From Hyphomicrobiales bacterium (lineage in GTDB: Bacteria > Pseudomonadota > Alphaproteobacteria > Rhizobiales > Rhodobiaceae): DNA of 64,000 nucleotides. Under the pieces are notes generated by a model. It was given only the letters and a program-made list of their open reading frames with translations. It did no database searches and was not told where the DNA came from. The position numbers were made by a program, and so were the translations under genes. The first letter of the stretch is position 1, and the number at the start of each line of letters is the position of its first letter. Location: NCBI GenBank assembly GCA_002869065.1, contig PKTR01000003.1:323292-387291 (forward strand), in the 5' to 3' direction. This document shows positions 8,903 to 19,061 of the stretch, in pieces.

Positions 8903-9508
8903 ATGGCGCGGGACAGCTCCATGGATGTGGCTTTCACGCCGGCGGTGAAGGCCGTTCAGAACGCCAAGGGATCGCGCGAGATCTACGCCCGGATGGCGGC
9001 CAGCCAACCGTGGCCGACCCGGGTCACGCCGGACCTCGCCGGCTTCATCCGCCGCCAGACGAGCTTCTTCCTTGGCACCGCCAGCGCCGACGGCCAGCCC
9101 TATATCCAGCATCGCGGCGGACCGGCTGGCTTTCTGAAGGTCCTGAACCCGACACAACTCGGCTTCGCCGATTTTGCCGGCAACAAGCAATACATCACAC
9201 TGGGAAATCTCTCGGAAAACCCCCGGGTGATCCTGTTTCTGATCGATTACGAGAACGCCCGCCGGGTGAAGATCTGGGGCAAGGCCCGCGTGGCGGAAGA
9301 CGATCCCGCCCTTGTCGAACGACTCCACATCGCCGGCGGGAGGCGCCGCGCCGAAAGAGCCATCATTCTCGACGTCGAGGCATGGGACGTGAACTGCCCG
9401 CAGCACATTCCGCGCAGGATCGATGCCGATCGGGTCGCCGAGTTGCTGGAAGAGCGGGATGCCCGCATCGCCGCGCTCGAAGCGGAACTCGCGCGATACA
9501 GGCCGTGA
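8903..9508 (+). CDS. Pyridoxamine 5'-phosphate oxidase-related FMN-binding protein
   Basis: The 201-residue protein has the split-barrel flavin reductase/PNPOx-like features: SADGQPYIQHRGG, then GNKQYITLGNL and NPRVILFLIDY. The start at 8903 is 2 bp after the previous stop, so the genes are coupled. This subgroup is usually annotated as pyridoxamine 5'-phosphate oxidase family and is not the true PdxH. The last 25 residues look helical and coiled-coil-like (ERDARIAALEAELARY). Confidence 0.85.
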   Translation: MARDSSMDVAFTPAVKAVQNAKGSREIYARMAASQPWPTRVTPDLAGFIRRQTSFFLGTASADGQPYIQHRGGPAGFLKVLNPTQLGFADFAGNKQYITLGNLSENPRVILFLIDYENARRVKIWGKARVAEDDPALVERLHIAGGRRRAERAIILDVEAWDVNCPQHIPRRIDADRVAELLEERDARIAALEAELARYRP

Positions 9509-9648
9509 TCGGCCAAGGCGCGGCAGCCGGAAGCCTCGCGCGCCTGCAAGCGCGGCACAATGCCCCTTTCCGCCGAATTGCCCGAGCGAATTTAGCCGTG
9601 ATAAAGGGCAGGCAACGACTGCATTTTCCCTTTCGACGAGAGCGACCG

Positions 9649-9879
9649 ATGCCGACCTACGATTACGAATGCGCCGACTGCGGCACCCGTCACAAGATCC
9701 AGCACGCCATGTCCGCGCCGGCGCCCGAGTGCCCGAGCTGCAGCGGCACTCTGGCGAAGATCCTCATCACCGCCCCCGCCGTTTCCGGCGTCAATGGCGG
9801 CTCGGGCTTCTCGTCCGAACCGGCGGCCTGCGACATGCCCGGCGGCGGCTGCGCGACGGGCGCCTGCCCGTTCGCTTGA
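9649..9879 (+). CDS. FmdB-family zinc ribbon protein
   Basis: The 76-residue protein begins MPTYDYECADCG, the signature of FmdB/CxxC_CXXC_SSSS regulatory zinc ribbons, with a second CPSC pair at about residues 28-31. The C terminus is Gly/Cys-rich (CDMPGGGCATGACPF), as in many alphaproteobacterial copies. The family may regulate or assist metalloenzymes, but the role is not established. Confidence 0.85.
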   Translation: MPTYDYECADCGTRHKIQHAMSAPAPECPSCSGTLAKILITAPAVSGVNGGSGFSSEPAACDMPGGGCATGACPFA

Positions 9880-10359
9880 AGGTTCGCGTACGCACCGCCG
9901 GCCTTTCGCTCGGCTCCCGCTCAATGCGGCGGCAGCCATCCGCACAGTGAACTCCTTTTCCGCACCGCGTCATCCTCCGGCTCGACCGGAGGATCGCTCT
10001 CCACACGCGTGGGAAAACGCTATTTTGCTTAGACGCGACTGAAGGGAAACGGCGCCAAACCTCAGAGCCGTGCATTACGCCGGACGATCCTCCGGTCGAG
10101 CCGGAGGATGACGCGGTGCCTTTGGTGAGCCGGCGGCACCCCGCCACCGGCATACCGTCCCAAGATGGGCAATGGGCCCCGGCTCAAGGCCGGAGCAACG
10201 CGGAGTGTGTGGCAATCGCGGTACAAACGCCGTCGTTACGAGCACTCACCGAACCCGGAGGGTTCGCAAGGCCGACCGGCCGCCGCCCGGTCAGGGCGCC
10301 CTCGCGGAGGCTAGCGGACGGCAGTCCGCGCGCAGCCGTGAGCGAAAAAACTTCGCCCC
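9880..10359. other. 480-bp convergent intergenic region with repetitive sequence
   Basis: No convincing gene is present between fmdB and the beta-helix gene. It contains a perfect 35-bp inverted pair (9962-9996 and 10085-10119), a degenerate related motif near 10170-10195 (ccccggctcaaggccggag) and a stretch at about 10240-10370 whose minus-strand translation (LTAARGLPSASLREGALTG) looks like a frequently mis-annotated dispersed repeat. The last point is from memory and uncertain. Confidence 0.5.
9962..10119. repeat. REP-like inverted pair (35-bp arms)
   Basis: The sequence gcaccgcgtcatcctccggc... at 9962-9996 is perfectly repeated in inverted orientation at 10085-10119, with an 88-bp spacer. 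Each arm contains its own small palindrome (cctccggctcgaccggagg), the hallmark of REP/BIME-type elements, and this cgtcatcctccgg...ccggaggat family is common between genes in alphaproteobacteria. It lies between convergent genes. Confidence 0.75.
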
Positions 10360-11658
10360 CTACCGACACGCGACCTTCTTCGTCACCAGCTCGCCGTCGT
10401 CACAGATGACCTGCATACCGGTGCAAACCGCCTTGCCCTTGCGCTGGAACTTCGCCGCGCTCTGCCCGTCGGCGAGGTAGGGCCGCGGCAGCGCGCCGGA
10501 GACATAGCAGCCCGACTTACCGCGTTCCGGCGCCTTCACCGAGCGGTTGCCGAACACCTCGTTCGGCTTCTCGTCGACCTCGATCATGTAACCGGCATCG
10601 AGCTTGACGATCTGGTTGTGCGCCACGACGTTGTCGCGCGCCATATCCTTGTCGTTGACACCGGTGCCAAAGCCGAACTTGCTGTCGGCGCCGCACCACG
10701 GCTGCACTCCGTTGCGCGAAGCAAGCCAGATCGCCGGCACCTTGCCGGTCGCGTTGAACGAGCCGGTCAGCCAGTTCTTCACCGACAGATTATGGCCGAT
10801 GGATTTGTCGTAATAGAACGAGTTGTTGATGATCCGGTTGCGGCGCGGCTCCTGGTGGCGCACCGTGCCGCCCTCGCCGCAGTTGCGGTAGATGTAGATG
10901 CCGCCGTTCTCAAGCGCCGAGAACGAGTTACCGGCAAACACATTGTCCGCCGAGCCGTCGATCGCGACCGTCTCGCGATACTCCGTCTTCACCGCGATGC
11001 GGTTGTTGCGAAAGGTGTTGTGCGCCGTTTCCGCGTCGAGATAGATGGCGTGGCCATTGCTGCGACCAAGGATCTTCGAATGCGTCAGCGTGAACCGCGT
11101 GACGCCCGGCGCGAGATAGATCGCGGTGCGCTTGAACGCCTCGATGGTCGAGTTGTGCACGCGAATGCCGGTCGGTGCGGCGGCCTGCGCGCGCTCCGTA
11201 TGGCCCTTTGCGTGCGACGACGCCTTGACGAACTCGTCCTCGCCGTTGACGCCCATGCCGATGACACGGATCGAGCCCTTCACCGTGCAGTTCTTGATGG
11301 TGTTGTTTTCCGGCCGCTCCCAGGTCGCCGCGCCCGGCTTCTTGCCGGTACGTTTCGACTGGATGATGATCGTGTCCTGCTTGCCCGCCTTGGTGCCGTC
11401 GATGGTCGCGCCGTTGCAATCGAAGGTGACGCCGGACGACGCCGGGCCGTTGAACACCAGCCGCTTGGTCACCACGGCCTTCGGATCGAGCTTCACATCG
11501 CAATTGATGGCGATCGCCATGCTGCCCTTTTTCGCCGGCGCGAGGATCTCCGAAAGCTTCTTCGGAGGGCAGGCATTCGCCGCCGCAGCCGGCGTCACAC
11601 CGAGCGACATCGCCGCGGCCGCAATGCCGAACCCGGCGAGAAGGAAACCGTATTTCAT
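10360..11658 (-). CDS. Secreted right-handed parallel beta-helix protein
   Basis: The 432-residue product has a cleavable signal peptide (residues 1-27, ending PAAAA) and many short turns such as NNTIKNCTVKG, NTFRNNRIAVK and NRIINNSFYYD, typical of NosD/pectate-lyase-like beta-helix repeats. A cysteine-bearing N-terminal segment and a C-terminal cap (VCTGMQVICDDGELVTKKVAC) probably form disulphides in the periplasm or outside the cell. No lyase active site can be assigned, so polysaccharide binding or modification is only a guess. Confidence 0.75.
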   Translation of the reverse strand: MKYGFLLAGFGIAAAAMSLGVTPAAAANACPPKKLSEILAPAKKGSMAIAINCDVKLDPKAVVTKRLVFNGPASSGVTFDCNGATIDGTKAGKQDTIIIQSKRTGKKPGAATWERPENNTIKNCTVKGSIRVIGMGVNGEDEFVKASSHAKGHTERAQAAAPTGIRVHNSTIEAFKRTAIYLAPGVTRFTLTHSKILGRSNGHAIYLDAETAHNTFRNNRIAVKTEYRETVAIDGSADNVFAGNSFSALENGGIYIYRNCGEGGTVRHQEPRRNRIINNSFYYDKSIGHNLSVKNWLTGSFNATGKVPAIWLASRNGVQPWCGADSKFGFGTGVNDKDMARDNVVAHNQIVKLDAGYMIEVDEKPNEVFGNRSVKAPERGKSGCYVSGALPRPYLADGQSAAKFQRKGKAVCTGMQVICDDGELVTKKVACR

Positions 11659-11864
11659 GATCTGTCATCCGTCCGTTCTGCGGCCCGTCGACGCGGCGCC
11701 TCGCCCGATCCTTTCGCGTGCAATTGCGGCAAAATTTCCGCTGTTCGCACGGCTGGTCGGCGACGGCGCCAACGCTCAACGGCGCGCCCGCAACACCCCT
11801 GCTGCACAGCGTCCATACGCGAAAAGGCGTTAACTCTTTGTTGACCATGCCCCGGCCGCGCGCA

Positions 11865-11930
11865 TCACCCTCGGAAATACCGCCCCGGGCTGATGCCGAA
11901 GGACTCGCGGAACGACCGCTTCTGATCAAA
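11865..11930 (-). pseudogene. Detached AraC-family C-terminal fragment
   Basis: On the minus strand this stretch reads FDQKRSFRESFGISPGRYFRG then stop, the extreme C terminus of an AraC-type regulator, with no upstream remainder of the gene. Thirty-nine bases of it (11875-11913) are identical to the 3' end of the intact AraC gene (12643-12681). It overlaps the last codons of the yitT-like gene in another frame. It is either a duplication scar or the relic of a second regulator. Confidence 0.5.
11875..11913. repeat. 39-bp direct repeat, partner at 12643-12681
   Basis: A perfect 39-bp direct repeat flanks the yitT-like gene, spaced 768 bp start to start. The second copy is the 3' coding end of the intact araC-type gene. 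Perfect identity suggests a recent duplication or recombination event. Confidence 0.85.
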
Positions 11931-12555
11931 GGCTGACCGGATAGCGCTCCGGGCGGTGATTGAGGGCAATGATCGCGTTGAGAACAAAGGCGCCAAACAG
12001 CGAAATGAACACCGCTACAGGATCGAGAACGAAGAAGGCGGCGGCAAACAACACCGCATCGAACGCCTGCTGAAACCAGCCGGCGCGGAAACCGGTCTTT
12101 TCCTGCACGATCAGCGCAACGATGCCGAGCCCTCCCGCGCTCGCACCATGGCGAAACAGCGCGATCAGGCCGACGCCAGCGCAACATCCGGCCAGCAAAG
12201 CCGCCAGCCAGGGATCGAGGTGATTGAACGAGATCGCCATAGGCAACAGCGCCGTAACCGCCGAAAGCCCGGCGACCACCGCCAGCGTATAGAGCGTGAA
12301 CCGCGCGCCGCGCCGCTTCAGGGCAAGCGCGTAAAACGGAATGTTCAAGACGAAAAAGACCGGCGCGAAGCCCCAGCCGCTCGCATATGAAATGAGCACC
12401 GCCAGCCCGGCGATCTGGCCGGTCACCAGCCCTGCCGATTTGAGCAAAACGACGCTGAACGCCGTCATCAGGACGCCGAAGGCAAGCCCCTGGACGTCGT
12501 CGAACAGGGAATGACGAAACTGCGCGCGCGGTTGGTCCGCAGCGAAGGTGTCCAT
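11926..12555 (-). CDS. YitT-family membrane protein
   Basis: The 209-residue protein has five or six membrane helices and the YitT-family pattern (GLAFGVLMTAFSVVLLK, GLVTGQIAGLAVLISY, GASAGGLGIVALIVQEKTG). The function of this family is not defined; transport or regulation has been suggested. The ATG at 12555 (MDTFAADQ) is chosen because the longer reading from 12606 has no usable ribosome site, but an extra 17 residues are possible. The gene is bracketed by the 39-bp direct repeat shared with the neighbouring AraC gene. Confidence 0.8.
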   Translation of the reverse strand: MDTFAADQPRAQFRHSLFDDVQGLAFGVLMTAFSVVLLKSAGLVTGQIAGLAVLISYASGWGFAPVFFVLNIPFYALALKRRGARFTLYTLAVVAGLSAVTALLPMAISFNHLDPWLAALLAGCCAGVGLIALFRHGASAGGLGIVALIVQEKTGFRAGWFQQAFDAVLFAAAFFVLDPVAVFISLFGAFVLNAIIALNHRPERYPVSL

Positions 12556-12632
12556 GAGGAAGGTTCCGGATTTTCTGGCATGCGCCGGGAGAAAGCGTGA
12601 CGGCATCCTACAGGGTCATCGCGAAAACGCCA

Positions 12633-13436
12633 TCAGCTTCGAAAATACCGCCCCGGGCTGATGCCGAAGGACTCGCGGAACAGCGCGATGAAGGCGCTCG
12701 GGCTCTCATAGCCGAGCTTTTCCGCAACCAGCGTCACCGGCATCTGATCGGCGAGCAGTTCGAGCGCTTTCAGGAGTTTCGCCTGCCGCCGCCAGGCTCT
12801 GACCGTCAGCCCCGTCTGCTTGCGGAACCGCCGCTCGAAGGTGCGCACCGAAACGGCGGCGAGTACCGCGAAATCGGCAATGCCACGCGGATCGCCAGGA
12901 TCGTCACGCAAGGCTTCGGCAACCGCGCGCAGGCGCGGTTCGTCCGGCATCGGCAGATGCAGCGGCGCGCTGACCGACGCCGCGATCTGATCGAGCAGCA
13001 CCGCGACCAGCCGGCCATCAGCGCCGTCCTCTTCATAGGCGCGCGGCCGCGCCATCAGGGCAAGGATCAATTCGCGCAAAAGTGGCGAGACCTGCACCAC
13101 GGTCGGCGCACCGGGCAGATGCGGCGCCGCCTCGGGACGCACATAGATCGTGCGTAGCGCCGTCAGCGAGTGGGTGCGTGTACCGTGCACCACGCCGGCC
13201 GGAATCCACACCGCCCGCTCGCGCGGCACGATGAAGGTGCCCGACTGGGTGTCGACCGACATGGACCCCGAGATGATGTGCAACAGCTGACCGCGATCAT
13301 GGGTGTGCGGCGGGTTCACCTCGGCGCTGTCGCGGTCGCGCGCATAGGCCACCACCGCGCGCACATCGTCATGCGGCGGCGGCAAAAACATCTCGGGATG
13401 CGTGGCATGCTCGAACATTTGACGCCTTTCCGACAT
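12633..13436 (-). CDS. AraC-family transcriptional regulator with cupin domain
   Basis: The 267-residue protein has an N-terminal cupin-type effector domain (PPHTHDRGQLLHIISG around residues 40-60) and a C-terminal double helix-turn-helix (FERRFRKQTGL, then LGYESPSAFIALFRESFGISPGRYF). It is divergent from the MFS transporter at 13519 with 82 bp between, so it likely regulates that transporter. The last 39 coding bases are duplicated at 11875-11913. Confidence 0.9.
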   Translation of the reverse strand: MSERRQMFEHATHPEMFLPPPHDDVRAVVAYARDRDSAEVNPPHTHDRGQLLHIISGSMSVDTQSGTFIVPRERAVWIPAGVVHGTRTHSLTALRTIYVRPEAAPHLPGAPTVVQVSPLLRELILALMARPRAYEEDGADGRLVAVLLDQIAASVSAPLHLPMPDEPRLRAVAEALRDDPGDPRGIADFAVLAAVSVRTFERRFRKQTGLTVRAWRRQAKLLKALELLADQMPVTLVAEKLGYESPSAFIALFRESFGISPGRYFRS

Positions 13437-13518
13437 TTATTGGCAAATAGCGGCTAACACGTCGCCATTGAAAACGATTATCTGTTGGCTCTGAGGAACT
13501 CAAGCATCCGGAACTTTC

Positions 13519-14763
13519 ATGTCGCAGCAGCACACCACCCCCGGCACCCCCCTCTCGCCGCCCGCAACGGGCTGGCGGAGCCCGGCGGCGATGCTGATGA
13601 TCATGGCCGCCGTGATGCAGCTGTCGTTCGCCACCTGGTGGACGCTGTTGAATAATTTCGCCGTCGACGCGGTCGGCTTCACCGGCAAGGAAATCGGCAT
13701 CCAGCAGTCGGTGCGCGAGATCCCCGGCTTCCTGTCGTTTACGGCCGTTTTCGTGCTGCTGATTATGCGCGAACAGACGCTCGCGCTGGTGTCACTGCTG
13801 CTGCTTGGCATCGGCGTCGCGCTGACCGGCTATCTGCCGAGTTTCTGGGGCCTCATCTTCACCACCATGGTGATGTCGATCGGCTTTCACTTCTACGAGA
13901 CGATGAACCAGTCGCTGTCGCTGCAATGGCTGGCGAAGGACGAGGCGCCCAGGAAGATGGGCCAGATCATGGCCGTCGGCGCCTTCGCGCAGCTGATCGC
14001 CTACGGCCTCATCTTCTTCGGCTGGCAGACCTTCAACTGGTCGTTCCAGAGCGTGTTCCTGATCGCCGGCCTCGGCACGCTGGTCGTCGCCACCCTGCTG
14101 TGGATCGCCTTCCCGCACTTCAAGGAAGGCGTGCCGCAGCGAAAGAAGCTGGTCTTTCGCAAGCGCTACTGGCTCTACTACGCGCTGACCTTCATGGGCG
14201 GCGCGCGGCGGCAGATCTTCACGGTCTTCGCTGGCTTCATGATGGTCGAGAAATTCGGCTACGACGTGCACCACGTCTCCGGCCTGTTCCTCATCAACTG
14301 CATCGTCAACATGCTGTTCGCGCCGAAGATCGGCTCGGCCATCGGCCGCTTCGGCGAACGCAACGCGCTGACGTTTGAGTATGTCGGACTGATCGGCGTC
14401 TTCGTCGCCTATGCCTTCGTCACCAACGCGACGATCGCCGCCGCGCTCTACGTGATCGACCACGCCTTCTTCGCGCTGGCGATCGCCATGAAGACCTATT
14501 TCCAGAAGATCGCCGACCCGGCCGACATCGCGCCGACCACCGGCGTTGCCTTCACCATCAACCACATCGCCGCGGTGGTCATCCCCGCCGCCTTCGGGCT
14601 CATCTGGCTGGTCTCGCCGGCGGCTGTGTTCCTGATCGGCGCCGCCATGGCGGTCGGCTCGCTGGTGCTTGCCCGCATGATCCCGCGCCACCCGGAGCCG
14701 GGCCGCGAACTCGCCTGGCACCCGGCGCCGCGCACCGCTCCGCAGTCAATGCCGGCGGAGTAG
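13519..14763 (+). CDS. MFS transporter
   Basis: The 414-residue protein has about twelve hydrophobic helices in two halves with a polar central loop (FPHFKEGVPQRKKLVFRKRYW). It is a Major Facilitator Superfamily permease in the inner membrane; the substrate is not evident. It is divergent from an AraC regulator and ends 16 bp before a convergent methyltransferase gene. Confidence 0.88.
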   Translation: MSQQHTTPGTPLSPPATGWRSPAAMLMIMAAVMQLSFATWWTLLNNFAVDAVGFTGKEIGIQQSVREIPGFLSFTAVFVLLIMREQTLALVSLLLLGIGVALTGYLPSFWGLIFTTMVMSIGFHFYETMNQSLSLQWLAKDEAPRKMGQIMAVGAFAQLIAYGLIFFGWQTFNWSFQSVFLIAGLGTLVVATLLWIAFPHFKEGVPQRKKLVFRKRYWLYYALTFMGGARRQIFTVFAGFMMVEKFGYDVHHVSGLFLINCIVNMLFAPKIGSAIGRFGERNALTFEYVGLIGVFVAYAFVTNATIAAALYVIDHAFFALAIAMKTYFQKIADPADIAPTTGVAFTINHIAAVVIPAAFGLIWLVSPAAVFLIGAAMAVGSLVLARMIPRHPEPGRELAWHPAPRTAPQSMPAE

Positions 14764-14779
14764 ATCTCGCGAAAAAATC

Positions 14780-15406
14780 CTACCTCGGCCGCGCCGTGCC
14801 GATGTGGTGGAAGCCGATGATCGAGGGCACGCCGACAAGCGGATAGCGGTGCGCGTCTTCCAGCGTGAACCCGCCCTCTTCGAGCAGTTCGCCCGGCCGA
14901 CGGTTGAGGTGGCAGCCCTGCGCCATCGACCGCCAGATCGGGTTGAGCCGGTCCTGCCAGCGCGCGGTGCGCGGATCGTCCGCCCGCCCGTGCTCGCAAA
15001 AGAGCAGCCGCCCACCGGGTTTCAGCACCCGCCGCATCTCGGAAACGGCCGCCGCGATATCGGGGATCGAGCACATCGTGTAGGTGACGACGATGGTGTC
15101 CGCCGTGCCGCTCTCGAGCGACATGGCTTCAGCCGATTCCTCGACCAGCTCGCCGGATATGTCGCCGTGCAGGCGGGAGAAATCAACGAGCGACGTCAGC
15201 CCGTCAGACGGGTTGACGCCGATCACGTGGCGCACCCGCTCGGGATCGTAGTGGACGAGGTTCAGCCCGGTGCCGATGCCGATCTCGACGACGACGCCCT
15301 CGGCCTGCGGCACGACAAGCTCGCGCTGCTCGGTGAGCTTCGGGAACGAGCACACCGCGTTGACCACATACGGGCTGATATGCCGGCGATAGAATCCGCT
15401 GACCAA
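14780..15406 (-). CDS. Class I SAM-dependent methyltransferase
   Basis: The 208-residue protein has the Rossmann motif I VVEIGIGTGLNL (residues about 38-50), an acidic post-I position region and the motif GGRLLFCEHG. The C-terminal part (GCHLNRRPGELLEEGGF) resembles the type 11, METTL7-like methyltransferases. The acceptor cannot be predicted. It precedes no obvious pathway partner; the ferredoxin-NADP reductase gene lies upstream on the same strand with a 38-bp gap. Confidence 0.85.
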   Translation of the reverse strand: MVSGFYRRHISPYVVNAVCSFPKLTEQRELVVPQAEGVVVEIGIGTGLNLVHYDPERVRHVIGVNPSDGLTSLVDFSRLHGDISGELVEESAEAMSLESGTADTIVVTYTMCSIPDIAAAVSEMRRVLKPGGRLLFCEHGRADDPRTARWQDRLNPIWRSMAQGCHLNRRPGELLEEGGFTLEDAHRYPLVGVPSIIGFHHIGTARPR

Positions 15407-15444
15407 ACGCTTCTCCTTGCGACCCGTCAGGCGCGGATCGCGTC

Positions 15445-16614
<1,170 letters not shown>

Positions 16615-17064
16615 TCACACAGCTTTTCGGCGCGCGCGCAGCCGCAACCCATCGCGCATATTGAGCCCGAGCAGGACGAGATTCGCGGCACCCGCCGCAA
16701 GCTCCAGCGCCTGCACGCCGTAGAAGGCGGCATCGAAGTTTCCCTCGCCCGCCCTCATGGCGAGAAACACCGCTGACGGCACCAGAACGAGAACACCGTT
16801 CAGTGCAATGAACGGCATCCGCCGCTTCTTGGCGACAATCGCCGGGCTCTTCCATTTGCCACCGAGCCGCACGCCGCTCGCACCGGTCGCGATCAGCAGC
16901 GGGATCAGCACCGCCATCCCCCAGAGAATCCCTTGTTTAACGGACGCTATCGCTGCTTCATTGCCGAGCACTTCGGAAACCACCGTCGCGCCCCAGAACG
17001 TCGCGATGGCGACCATCGCCAGACCGCCCGCAATTCCATGCATTCGCACCACAGCGCTTTTCAT
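16615..17064 (-). CDS. Hypothetical four-helix membrane protein
   Basis: The 149-residue protein has four predicted membrane helices (about residues 10-32, 45-68, 85-105, 113-135) and a basic C terminus. I cannot name a family. The ATG at 17064 is preferred because GGAG lies six bases upstream; in-frame upstream ATGs would run into the operator region. It is divergent from a MarR regulator and its promoter overlaps two palindromes, so it is the likely MarR target. Confidence 0.7.
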   Translation of the reverse strand: MKSAVVRMHGIAGGLAMVAIATFWGATVVSEVLGNEAAIASVKQGILWGMAVLIPLLIATGASGVRLGGKWKSPAIVAKKRRMPFIALNGVLVLVPSAVFLAMRAGEGNFDAAFYGVQALELAAGAANLVLLGLNMRDGLRLRARRKAV

Positions 17065-17088
17065 CATTCGCTCCATCCGAAACATAAC

Positions 17089-17126
17089 ATAGCATGCTAT
17101 ATATTGTTGCATAGCACACTATGCAA
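17089..17126. promoter_or_regulatory. Paired MarR-type operator palindromes
   Basis: Two palindromes sit between the divergent membrane-protein and marR genes: ATAGCATGCTAT at 17089-17100 and TTGCATAG-caca-CTATGCAA at 17107-17126. They share the half-site GCATAG/CTATGC. Their spacing and position fit a dimeric winged-helix repressor such as the adjacent MarR. Confidence 0.65.
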
Positions 17127-17142
17127 GCGCCATGATGCGAGC

Positions 17143-17610
17143 ATGAGCTTCGACAGGACCAGATCGGCGGGATACCTCGCCAACCACATGGCACGGCTGT
17201 TCGCGACCGGCCTGGCCGCGCGGATCAAGCCGCTTGGCCTGGCGCCGGCGCAATTCATGACGCTGCTGGAGTTGTGGCAGGAAGACGGGCTGACGCAGAA
17301 ACAACTGGTCGCCCGCCTCGATGTCGAACAGGCGACGATGGCCAACACGCTGGCGCGCATGGAGCGCGACGGGCTGATCGTCCGCCGCCCGCATCCGGAC
17401 GACGGCAGAGCCCAGTCGGTAAATCTGACGGAAAAGGCCCGCGCCCTGGAAGCGCCGGCGACCGAGGCCGCCGCGGCGCAGAACGCCATGGCGCTGTCGG
17501 ATCTCGACGACGCCGAGCGCCGTCAGTTCCTCGCCCTCACGCAACGCGTGATTGCAGCCATGCGCGCCGGCATCGGCGAACCGGGCAGGGATCAGGATAC
17601 GAGCGCATAG
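17143..17610 (+). CDS. MarR-family transcriptional regulator
   Basis: The 155-residue protein has the MarR winged helix (LTQKQLVARLDVEQATMANTLARMERDGLI, wing RRPHPDDGRAQ) with flanking dimerisation helices. It starts with MSFDRTRSAGYLANHMARLF at 17143. The promoter carries two palindromes likely to be its own operators, consistent with autorepression and control of the divergent membrane protein. Confidence 0.9.
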   Translation: MSFDRTRSAGYLANHMARLFATGLAARIKPLGLAPAQFMTLLELWQEDGLTQKQLVARLDVEQATMANTLARMERDGLIVRRPHPDDGRAQSVNLTEKARALEAPATEAAAAQNAMALSDLDDAERRQFLALTQRVIAAMRAGIGEPGRDQDTSA

Positions 17611-17633
17611 GCCCGCATAACCGCGTGCGCGAT

Positions 17634-17966
<333 letters not shown>

Positions 17967-18109
17967 TCACAGAGAGTTTCGCCGGTTTGCCCCCGACATA
18001 AACCCTCCTGCGCCAAGGTCAAGCGCATCGTGGCGCATCATGGCGCCACACCCGCACCCGCGCCGGGCATTGCCGCCTGTTCCCGCGGCATGCCCGAAAG
18101 CGCGCGAGA

Positions 18110-18499
18110 TCAGAGTTCGGACAGCACCGACTCGATGTAGCGGTTGGTAACGTCGACGCTTTCCTGCAGGGCCGCAAGGCGCGCTGCTTCGACGCCGTCG
18201 TCATGAACATTGGCTTCGACCAGTTCGGCCGCTTCGGCAACCTGCCAGGCACCGATACCACGGGCCGAGCCCTTGATCGTGTGGGCAGCGGCACGGCAGG
18301 CCGCGGCGGTCGCCGAGGAACGCAGGCGATCCAGATAAACGCCCGACTGACGGACGAAGAGCTGCAGCACTTCGCGCTCAAGATCGCGATTGCCCAGCGT
18401 GTGACGTGCCAGATGGACCAGATCGACCGGTCGCGACATGCTGCCTTCCACCGCGCCTGAACCCAGCGCACGCGCATCAATCATACCAACAAGGGCCAT
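18110..18499 (-). CDS. Hpt-domain phosphotransfer protein
   Basis: The 129-residue protein is essentially a single histidine phosphotransfer domain, with HTIKGSARGIG giving the phosphorylatable His at about residue 73. A shorter start at 18439 (MSRPVDLVHLA) is also possible and has a ggaagg site. Free Hpt proteins shuttle phosphoryl groups between response regulator receivers in phosphorelays. No kinase or receiver gene lies next to it, so its partners are unknown. Confidence 0.85.
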   Translation of the reverse strand: MALVGMIDARALGSGAVEGSMSRPVDLVHLARHTLGNRDLEREVLQLFVRQSGVYLDRLRSSATAAACRAAAHTIKGSARGIGAWQVAEAAELVEANVHDDGVEAARLAALQESVDVTNRYIESVLSEL

Positions 18500-18717
18500 A
18501 ACCTAGCCTTTCCCACTGTCTGAACCCGGGAGCGCACAGTCGAGATGCAACTGTTCCCGCACATTGAAGTGTCGTGGGGAAAGGCCAAAATCATGTTAAA
18601 TTTGCGACAAAGGCGACCGGCGGAGGGTTTTTCCTCACCTCAGCCTAAACGGCGGGTAAATGCCGGCCCGATGTGGCGGATCGGCCACGGGCCAACGCCG
18701 GGTCGGCAGCAGCCCCG

Positions 18718-19041
18718 CTAACCGTCCGCGAGATGGGACGGCACGTCTGCGCCCAGCACCGTGTAACCGGCCGCCGTCAGCTTGCAGACCAGCCAGTCCG
18801 GCTTGGTCGGATTGGCAAACCACGGCTCTGCCCAGCCATGCGTGATGCAGGCCCGGATCGTCTTCGCGGCAAACGCCTGGCCGTCGCCGTCGAACAGAGG
18901 CAATTTTCCGCCCGCATGATCGAGGCCGCGGGCAAGATACTTGCGCTGTACCTCGCTCGGCCGATGAGACGCCTCGGTAACCTTGCCGGCTACCGAAGAT
19001 TTGCCCCCTTCTTCCTTTCCCGCCATGGCTTTATCCGTCAT
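18718..19041 (-). CDS. Conserved hypothetical protein (winged-helix-like)
   Basis: The 107-residue protein contains a conserved block (GGKLPLFDGDGQ, HGWAEPWFANP, PDWLVCKLTAAG) that I recall from many Hyphomicrobiales proteins of unknown function. It looks like a small winged-helix or transcript-related fold. The ATG at 19041 follows ggggtgg; a start at 19056 is possible. A CtrA-type box lies 20 bp upstream of the start, so it may be cell-cycle controlled, or the box may serve the divergent giant gene. Confidence 0.65.
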   Translation of the reverse strand: MTDKAMAGKEEGGKSSVAGKVTEASHRPSEVQRKYLARGLDHAGGKLPLFDGDGQAFAAKTIRACITHGWAEPWFANPTKPDWLVCKLTAAGYTVLGADVPSHLADG

Positions 19042-19061
19042 GTTCCACCCCGCCAAACGCG

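Noticed and set aside
10116..10409. Plus-strand 97-codon frame in the intergenic region
   Set aside because: Lies in repeat-derived sequence and overlaps the 3' end of the beta-helix gene; composition not protein-like.
11829..11843. TTAACTCTTTGTTGA as a second CtrA box
   Set aside because: One mismatch in the second half-site and no supporting second motif; too weak to list as a site.
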